From assembly GCF_947500075.1 (NCBI RefSeq), contig NZ_CANMQS010000006.1, positions 62,001 through 126,000 on the forward strand: DNA of 64,000 nucleotides, read 5' to 3'. The stretch is from an uncultured Sulfitobacter sp. (GTDB lineage: Bacteria; Pseudomonadota; Alphaproteobacteria; Rhodobacterales; Rhodobacteraceae). The position numbers were made by a program, and so were the translations under genes. This document shows, one piece after another, positions 59,003 through 64,000 of this stretch (positions are counted from its first letter, which is position 1; each line of letters begins with the position of its first letter). Below the pieces are notes generated by a model. It did no database searches and was not told the DNA's origin. It was given only the letters and a program-made list of their open reading frames with translations.

Positions 59003-59634
59003 GTCACGATCACCGTTGTCGCCAGCTTTGCGCCGATGTCCGGAAACCCGACATCAGCGGGATCAATGTCGGGGTCGAGCGCCTCAAGCTGTGCACGGAC
59101 CTGCTCCAGCCCTGAGGTCAGATCAGGCATCTCGACACGGGTGCGGCAGGCATCGCTGCCGATAATCTCCGTTGGAAGAGTCACGTCATAGGCGGTGTAA
59201 TACGTCAGATCGTAGGGTTTCAGCGCCAGCGGTTTGCCTGCTGTCATCCCTTCGACCTGCCGCACATGTGTTGTGGTGATCTGCCCCTCGGCAAATGACG
59301 CGGTGTATTCCATCGGTCCCGAAAGCGGCAGCAGCGCGCCCTCCTGCCGGATCTCCAGATCGCCGTTGAACCCCTCGACCCACTGCATGTCGAACCCGGT
59401 CAGTTGATCGATCTCCGCCTGCGTCAGCACGCCGTCAAAGTCAGGATCAAGCCGCATGTCCTCAGTCACCAAGAGCGAATAAAGCGGATCATAAATCCAC
59501 GTCACTTCAACCGTTTGCAACACACCTGCCGCGTCGAACGACAGGCGCAGGCCGGTGTCGATAAAGATATGCGGATGCGCGCCCAGAGGGGCCGCAGTGC
59601 CAAGGGTGACAGCAAGGGCAAGCGCGTGTTTCAT
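58987..59634 (-). CDS. DUF1007 family periplasmic metal-linked protein (ZevA-like)
   Basis: A 215-residue exported protein. The signal peptide is MKHALALAVTLGTAAPLGA and the mature protein begins HPHIFIDTGLRLSF, a His-rich N-terminus typical of DUF1007. YDPLYSLLVTEDMRLDPDFDGVLTQAEIDQL looks like an EF-hand-type acidic loop. ATG 59634 matches the signal; the open frame upstream has no similarity. It overlaps the NicO gene and is likely co-translated. In Haemophilus the homologous ZevA is periplasmic and cooperates with ZevB. Confidence 0.87.
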   Translation of the reverse strand: MKHALALAVTLGTAAPLGAHPHIFIDTGLRLSFDAAGVLQTVEVTWIYDPLYSLLVTEDMRLDPDFDGVLTQAEIDQLTGFDMQWVEGFNGDLEIRQEGALLPLSGPMEYTASFAEGQITTTHVRQVEGMTAGKPLALKPYDLTYYTAYDVTLPTEIIGSDACRTRVEMPDLTSGLEQVRAQLEALDPDIDPADVGFPDIGAKLATTVIVTCAAS

Positions 59635-59710
59635 CCGGGTGGTGATACCCCAGTGACAGGGGGAGGGACAAGTTTCCAAAGGGTCGCAAGGCGGGGGTCC
59701 GCCGCCCCTT

Positions 59711-61732
59711 TCAGTCAATCCGGAACCCGACGCTTGCCGCACGGCCTGCGGCATCAATCACCTTGATCTGCGTGAACCCGTCAAGCGCCGCAGGCAGCAT
59801 CACATCCCGTCGCCGCAACCCGGTCCGGAAGGGCGCGCCATCCACCAGAACCGTCAGCGGCAACCGCCCCGATTGTATCTTCAGCGGCACGCCATCCCCG
59901 CCCCCGGCCAGCACCGCACCTTGCGGCGGAAACCGCACAATCGGTGCATCCCTGGCCCCTGCAAAAGCGGCCTCCCACCCCCTGAACCGTTGCAGGGGCA
60001 ATGGCAGGGAGGCGGTGGACAGGATCAACGTCTCCGGCGGTGGCGCAGGCAGTGGAGTGAGGGGCATGCCCAAGCGCCCAAAGGCCTCAAACAGGACCGG
60101 TGCTGCCAGATCACCACCGAAGGCCCCCGGCACGGGCGTGCCATCGGGCCGTCCCAGCCAGACGCCAATCACATGCCGCCCGTCAAACCCGACAGCCCAG
60201 GCATCGCGGTGCCCATAGGACGTGCCGGTTTTATAGGCAATGCGCCCGACTTCGGCCCCGGTGCCCGCAGGTGGCGCGATGCCCGCAAGGATATGCCCCA
60301 CATGCCAGGCAGCAGCGCGCGACATCACACGTGGGCTCGGCGCCGGACTACCCCCCTGCTCCCAGTGCAAAGGCCGCGCCACGCCGCCCTGCGCGATCCC
60401 CGCATAGACCTGAACCAGATCATTCAGGCTGAGCCCGACACCGCCCAGCGCCACCGCCAGCCCCGGCAAACCGCCGGGAAGCTGCGGTTCGGCCCCGCTC
60501 CGCCGCAGGCCCTCCATCAGCCGCGCAGGCCCCAGCGCATGGGTCAGCCGCACCGGCGGGATATTGAGCGAGAGCTGCAACGCCTCCCGCACGGTCACAT
60601 CGCCACGAAACTGCCCGTCGAAATTCTGCGGGGCATACCGGCCAAAGGCGACAGGGCTGTCCTCAATCAGCGTATCGGGATGCGCGAACCCCTGATCAAA
60701 GGCCAATCCATAGATCAGCGGCTTCAGCGTCGATCCGGGAGAGCGTGCAGCCCGCGTCATATCGACAAAACCCGCATTGCGCCCATCGTACCAAGGTGCC
60801 GCCACAGAAGCGCGCACTGCCCCTGTCTGATGGTCCGCGACGACAATCGCCGCTGACACCCCTGCCGCCTGCCCTGCCACCGCACGCCGCGCCAGCGCGG
60901 TGATGGAACGCTGGATTTCAGCATCAACAGTCAGGTCAAAACGCTCAATCCCCGGTCGTGCGACCCGCAATTGATCTGCCAGATGGGCGGCCAGCCGGGG
61001 CAAGGGGCGCATGGACTTGGGAACAGGCGCGGACAGAACTGCTTCGGGGGCGTTGATCCGGTGGAGCACACGTGCACGCGCCGCCTTCGCCGCGTCGGGG
61101 TAGCGATCCGGGCGGCGTCCCTCTGGCGCTTGCGGCAGGGCCACCAGCAACGCCGCTTCCGCCTGCGTCAGCCGCGCAGGCTCCTTGCCGAACCACGCAA
61201 GCGATGCCGCCCGCACCCCCTCCAGCGGCCCGCCATAGGGTGCATGCAGCAGATAGAGGTTCAGGATCTCCGCCTTGGAAAACCGCCGCTCCAACGCCAG
61301 CGCCACGCGCATCTGCCGCAGCTTGCCGCGCCAGCGCCCGGTGCCGGAGTTTTCCATCAACCGCGCCACCTGCATGCTCAGCGTCGAGCCGCCAGAGACA
61401 ACTTCGCCCGCCCGCAACGCCTGCACCCCGGCACGCAGCAGCGCCCGCGCATCAACGCCGTTGTGCTGGTAGAACCGCTTGTCCTCATAGGCGATCAGCA
61501 TCGCAAGGAACGCGGGATCAACCGCCGCCGCCTGCACCGCCATCCGCACCCGCCCGTCCTCAACCGGAAACACCCGCAACAGCGCGCCGTTGCGGTCCCG
61601 AACCTCAACGGAGGTCTCCGCCAGAACGGGCGGCAAATCCGTCTGCGCAATCAGTTCATCCAGATGATCCCGCAGACCAGCCGCCACCCCCAGCAGCAGC
61701 ACCAGCGCAAAGAGGCCATGCCGCCGAATCAT
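59711..61732 (-). CDS. pbpC: penicillin-binding protein 1C
   Basis: A 673-residue bifunctional peptidoglycan synthase-type enzyme. The N-terminal membrane anchor is about 7-20. The glycosyltransferase domain shows YEDKRFYQHNGVD with catalytic Glu83 and GGSTLSMQVARLM. The transpeptidase domain has the SxxK motif at Ser334 (RSPGSTLKPLIY), SLN in LSLNIPP and KTGTS. The C-terminal part (about 585-672) is the BiPBP_C beta domain found in PBP1C. It overlaps the alpha-2-macroglobulin gene by ATGA. The pair corresponds to the E. coli pbpC-yfhM arrangement. Confidence 0.95.
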   Translation of the reverse strand: MIRRHGLFALVLLLGVAAGLRDHLDELIAQTDLPPVLAETSVEVRDRNGALLRVFPVEDGRVRMAVQAAAVDPAFLAMLIAYEDKRFYQHNGVDARALLRAGVQALRAGEVVSGGSTLSMQVARLMENSGTGRWRGKLRQMRVALALERRFSKAEILNLYLLHAPYGGPLEGVRAASLAWFGKEPARLTQAEAALLVALPQAPEGRRPDRYPDAAKAARARVLHRINAPEAVLSAPVPKSMRPLPRLAAHLADQLRVARPGIERFDLTVDAEIQRSITALARRAVAGQAAGVSAAIVVADHQTGAVRASVAAPWYDGRNAGFVDMTRAARSPGSTLKPLIYGLAFDQGFAHPDTLIEDSPVAFGRYAPQNFDGQFRGDVTVREALQLSLNIPPVRLTHALGPARLMEGLRRSGAEPQLPGGLPGLAVALGGVGLSLNDLVQVYAGIAQGGVARPLHWEQGGSPAPSPRVMSRAAAWHVGHILAGIAPPAGTGAEVGRIAYKTGTSYGHRDAWAVGFDGRHVIGVWLGRPDGTPVPGAFGGDLAAPVLFEAFGRLGMPLTPLPAPPPETLILSTASLPLPLQRFRGWEAAFAGARDAPIVRFPPQGAVLAGGGDGVPLKIQSGRLPLTVLVDGAPFRTGLRRRDVMLPAALDGFTQIKVIDAAGRAASVGFRID

Positions 61733-64000
61733 GGCTGCACGATCACCTGACCGGTTGCGGTATTGGCACGATACTCAGGCCGATACATGTCCTCCACCGT
61801 GGCGGCCGGGTGACGATAGCTGCCCGGTGTGATCGCACGCACGATATAGGCCAGCTGGAAGGGTGCCGCGCTGCGGTGATCCACGGCGGCCAGAAACCGG
61901 TCCGCACGGAACTCGACATGCGCTGTCGTGGTGGTCTTGAGCCAATCCAGCCCGGCAACATCGCCGCTGCGCAGAAGGTTCGGATTGTCGATTTCCAACC
62001 CCGCAGGCAGTGTGTCATCCACGATCAACCGCGCGCCCACATCCTCAAAGGGCGACACCTCCAGCACCACCACGCGCCGCTCCCCGGCGGTATAGGGGCC
62101 GGACACTTCCGCCCCCTCCATGGTGAAGCTGCGCCGGGTGATGGCATAGCCGTAGCCGCCCGCCTCCGGCGCGACCTCTGGCACACCGTAGGCCGTCAAC
62201 GTCACGTCCATCGGCTGGTTGGAGACATTCTCGACCGTCGATGCCGCATCGCCCTGACCTGACAAACGCCGCACCACCGGCCCCCGCGCGGGCACGCCGT
62301 TCACCGCCAAAGCAGGCACCGCACGTGGATCAGCCAGCGCATGTGCCGCCAACACCACCTGAGCCGCCTCCTGCGTTGACAAGCGCCCCCCGTCGCGGCG
62401 CACCTGAGAAATCAGCACCGCCGGTTCCAGCGCCGCACTGCCAGCCTCCGCGCTCAGCTTCAGCACCGCAGCCGTATCCCGCAGGGATGTGCCAAAATCG
62501 CTCCGCCAGCCGCTGTCCACAGGCTGCACGTTCAACAAATCCCCCGCCCGCCGGAACATCGCATCCGCCCGCAGGGGATCGCCATAAGCCGCCAAGGCAG
62601 CACCCAGCTGCGCCGCTGCCATCGGGGTCGCAAACGCCTCTCGTTTGGTATCCGCGTAATACCGCAAATCCCCCATTTGTGCTGCCCCTTCGCGGGCCAG
62701 CACCAACAGGGCATAGGCGATGTCTTCGCCACCACGATCAAAATCAGGTGCATAGTTGATCCGGTTGCGCAGGTTGTCCAGCGCCAGTGTGAAGGCCTGA
62801 TCCGGCACGGCAAACCCCTCCTGCCGCGCGCGGGACAGGAAATCCGTCACATAGGCATCCAGCCAGAATTCACCCGAAGACGCGCGCCACAGCCCAAACG
62901 CCCCATTGCTGCTTTGCCGGGTCAGGACCCTTGCGATGGCATCCTCAACCCGTTTGGCAATCTCCCCCGGTCCGCCAATGCCCGCCTGCTGCGCCACCGA
63001 ACTGAGGTAGAGCAGCGGCATCGCACCGGATGTGACCTGTTCTGTGCAGCCATACGGGTAGCGGTCCAACTGCCGCAACAGCCCCGGCACATCGAACCGG
63101 GCGAGCGGCCCGGCCGTCAGCGTCGCACTGCCTGTACCGGTCCGCAGACCTGCCAGCACTTCCGCATCAAAGGTAAACATCTCCCCCGGCGCGAGCGAGA
63201 ACTGCCGCGTCACCGCCACCTCCGGATCCGTGTCCCGTACCGGCAAGATCAACGTCTTGCGCAGCGGCGCGCCACCCGGCGGGGTCAGCACAACGTCGAT
63301 GGTATGATCGCCCGTCTCCAGCGCCCGCAAGGGCACCGCGATCTGGGCTGAGCCTTGCTCCGCCAGCGTCACAGCCTCCGGCACGCCACCCAGCATCACA
63401 CCACCGCTCTGCGATACGCGCAGCGCCATCTCTCCCGCAGGCCCCTGTGCATGGACCAATTCCAGCAGCAAACGGCTGTCATCCGCAGGTGTCAGGAACC
63501 GGGGCAAGGAGGCCGTGACGACCACAGGATCTGCCGCCACCACTTCTGCCACTGCATCGCCCACCCCAGTGTCAGACCACGCCACGGCCATCAGCCGGAT
63601 CGTACCGTTAAACGCAGGCTTCTCGATCTCCACCACAGCCGTGCCATCCGCGCCCACCGTCACCGGGCCGGAGAACCACGCCATCAGCTTTTCCGTCGGC
63701 GGCACCGCCTGCGACCGTGCCGCACTGGCCGCATCCCCGCCTGAACGCACGGTGCCCATTGCCCCGTTCAATCCGTCAATCAGCCGACCATAGACATCGC
63801 GCAACTCAACCCCGAGGCGGCGCTGGCCAAAGTAGTGCCCTTTCGGATCGGGCGCCTCAAAACCGGTGAGGTTCAGAATACCCACATCAACCGCAGCCAG
63901 CGTCAGATGAGCGTCCTGCCCCGGCGCAACACCGTCCACTGTCACAACAGCGCGCAGCACGCCCGGTTGCCCATCGACGTCGCTTGGCGCATCAATCGAC
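61729..64000 (-). CDS. bacterial alpha-2-macroglobulin family protein (partial, N-terminus outside window)
   Basis: At least 757 residues of the C-terminal part of a bacterial A2M protease inhibitor are encoded; the frame stays open to position 64000, so the start lies beyond the window. The thioester motif YPYGCTEQVTSGAMPLLYLSS is intact with CTEQ, which predicts covalent trapping of proteases. The preceding macroglobulin domain shows LPVRDTDPEVAVTRQFSLAPGEMFTFDAEVL. The C-terminal receptor-like part reads YTAGERRVVVLEVSPFEDVGARLIVDDTLPAGLEIDNPNLL. It is upstream of and overlaps pbpC, and is thought to protect the periplasm and repair peptidoglycan with it. Confidence 0.93.
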   Translation of the reverse strand, partial: SIDAPSDVDGQPGVLRAVVTVDGVAPGQDAHLTLAAVDVGILNLTGFEAPDPKGHYFGQRRLGVELRDVYGRLIDGLNGAMGTVRSGGDAASAARSQAVPPTEKLMAWFSGPVTVGADGTAVVEIEKPAFNGTIRLMAVAWSDTGVGDAVAEVVAADPVVVTASLPRFLTPADDSRLLLELVHAQGPAGEMALRVSQSGGVMLGGVPEAVTLAEQGSAQIAVPLRALETGDHTIDVVLTPPGGAPLRKTLILPVRDTDPEVAVTRQFSLAPGEMFTFDAEVLAGLRTGTGSATLTAGPLARFDVPGLLRQLDRYPYGCTEQVTSGAMPLLYLSSVAQQAGIGGPGEIAKRVEDAIARVLTRQSSNGAFGLWRASSGEFWLDAYVTDFLSRARQEGFAVPDQAFTLALDNLRNRINYAPDFDRGGEDIAYALLVLAREGAAQMGDLRYYADTKREAFATPMAAAQLGAALAAYGDPLRADAMFRRAGDLLNVQPVDSGWRSDFGTSLRDTAAVLKLSAEAGSAALEPAVLISQVRRDGGRLSTQEAAQVVLAAHALADPRAVPALAVNGVPARGPVVRRLSGQGDAASTVENVSNQPMDVTLTAYGVPEVAPEAGGYGYAITRRSFTMEGAEVSGPYTAGERRVVVLEVSPFEDVGARLIVDDTLPAGLEIDNPNLLRSGDVAGLDWLKTTTTAHVEFRADRFLAAVDHRSAAPFQLAYIVRAITPGSYRHPAATVEDMYRPEYRANTATGQVIVQP

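Noticed and set aside
1..64000. tRNA, rRNA, CRISPR arrays, prophage or intact insertion sequences
   Set aside because: No cloverleaf with a CCA-type acceptor stem, no array of spaced repeats and no integrase or transposase gene was found.

Overview
The window looks like a chromosomal segment of a marine alphaproteobacterium in the Rhodobacteraceae/Roseobacter group. The support is high GC with GC-biased third positions, and several small families typical of that group: a DUF2794 protein, a probable DUF6478 protein, DUF1203, DUF1285, a zf-CHCC protein and a VPLPA-type C-terminal sorting tail. There is also an accD-folC pair, a gpmI-envC-ctpA operon and a MoxR/DUF58/DUF4159 operon. Genes are densely packed, and many neighbours overlap by 4 bp as ATGA, GTGA or TTGA. 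I see no rRNA, tRNA, CRISPR array, prophage or intact insertion sequence. The species cannot be named from sequence alone.

Layout. 1-3.6 kb: a membrane-anchored winged-helix protein possibly cut by the window edge, an HpcH/HpaI aldolase translationally coupled to an MFS transporter, then asd with a terminator. 3.6-6.4 kb (minus strand): an internally duplicated unknown protein, then a carbonic anhydrase-SbtA-SbtB bicarbonate-uptake operon. 6.5-12.3 kb: a degenerate Hpt-like protein, an M17 aminopeptidase/NlpC-P60 pair, DUF2794, paaI-paaK and a convergent tetR that ends inside a 59-bp palindrome. 12.5-18.8 kb: AEC transporter, S-formylglutathione hydrolase, YaiI-like protein, HAD hydrolase, ornithine cyclodeaminase-like protein, MFS transporter and zapE. 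18.8-27.9 kb: a 64-residue membrane protein, folC, accD, a CPBP membrane protease coupled to a very unusual 1035-residue ABC-like protein, then ilvD and a lipoprotein.

28-39 kb: a DUF6478-like pair, yceI divergent from an ECF sigma/anti-sigma pair, a REP-like repeat, a bd-type (CIO-like) quinol oxidase, an unknown protein, an EamA exporter, an HSL-type esterase divergent from an AraC regulator, and a flavoprotein. 39-44 kb: gpmI-envC-ctpA, DUF1203 and a zf-CHCC gene. 44-50.7 kb: a large nested hairpin, polA, a Crp/Fnr regulator, GNAT, GST, a VPLPA-tailed exported protein and DUF2798. 50.7-58.1 kb: DUF1285 divergent from a four-gene MoxR/Bat-like operon. 58.1-64 kb: a NicO/DUF1007 metal-handling pair (ZevAB-like) and pbpC with a bacterial alpha-2-macroglobulin gene that runs off the window.

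How genes work together. Envelope maintenance recurs: the EnvC-type amidase activator, CtpA, PBP1C with its A2M inhibitor, the NlpC/P60 hydrolase and ZapE. Central metabolism is represented by asd, ilvD, accD, folC, gpmI and polA. The strongest candidate for something poorly described is the ABC-type exporter protein at 22273-25380. Its nucleotide-binding domain has lost recognisable Walker A, signature, Walker B glutamate and H-loop residues, carries an insert of about 290 residues and ends in a cyclic-nucleotide-type domain. It is coupled by a TTGA overlap to a CPBP-family intramembrane protease. The SbtA/SbtB/carbonic anhydrase operon is the second most interesting locus.
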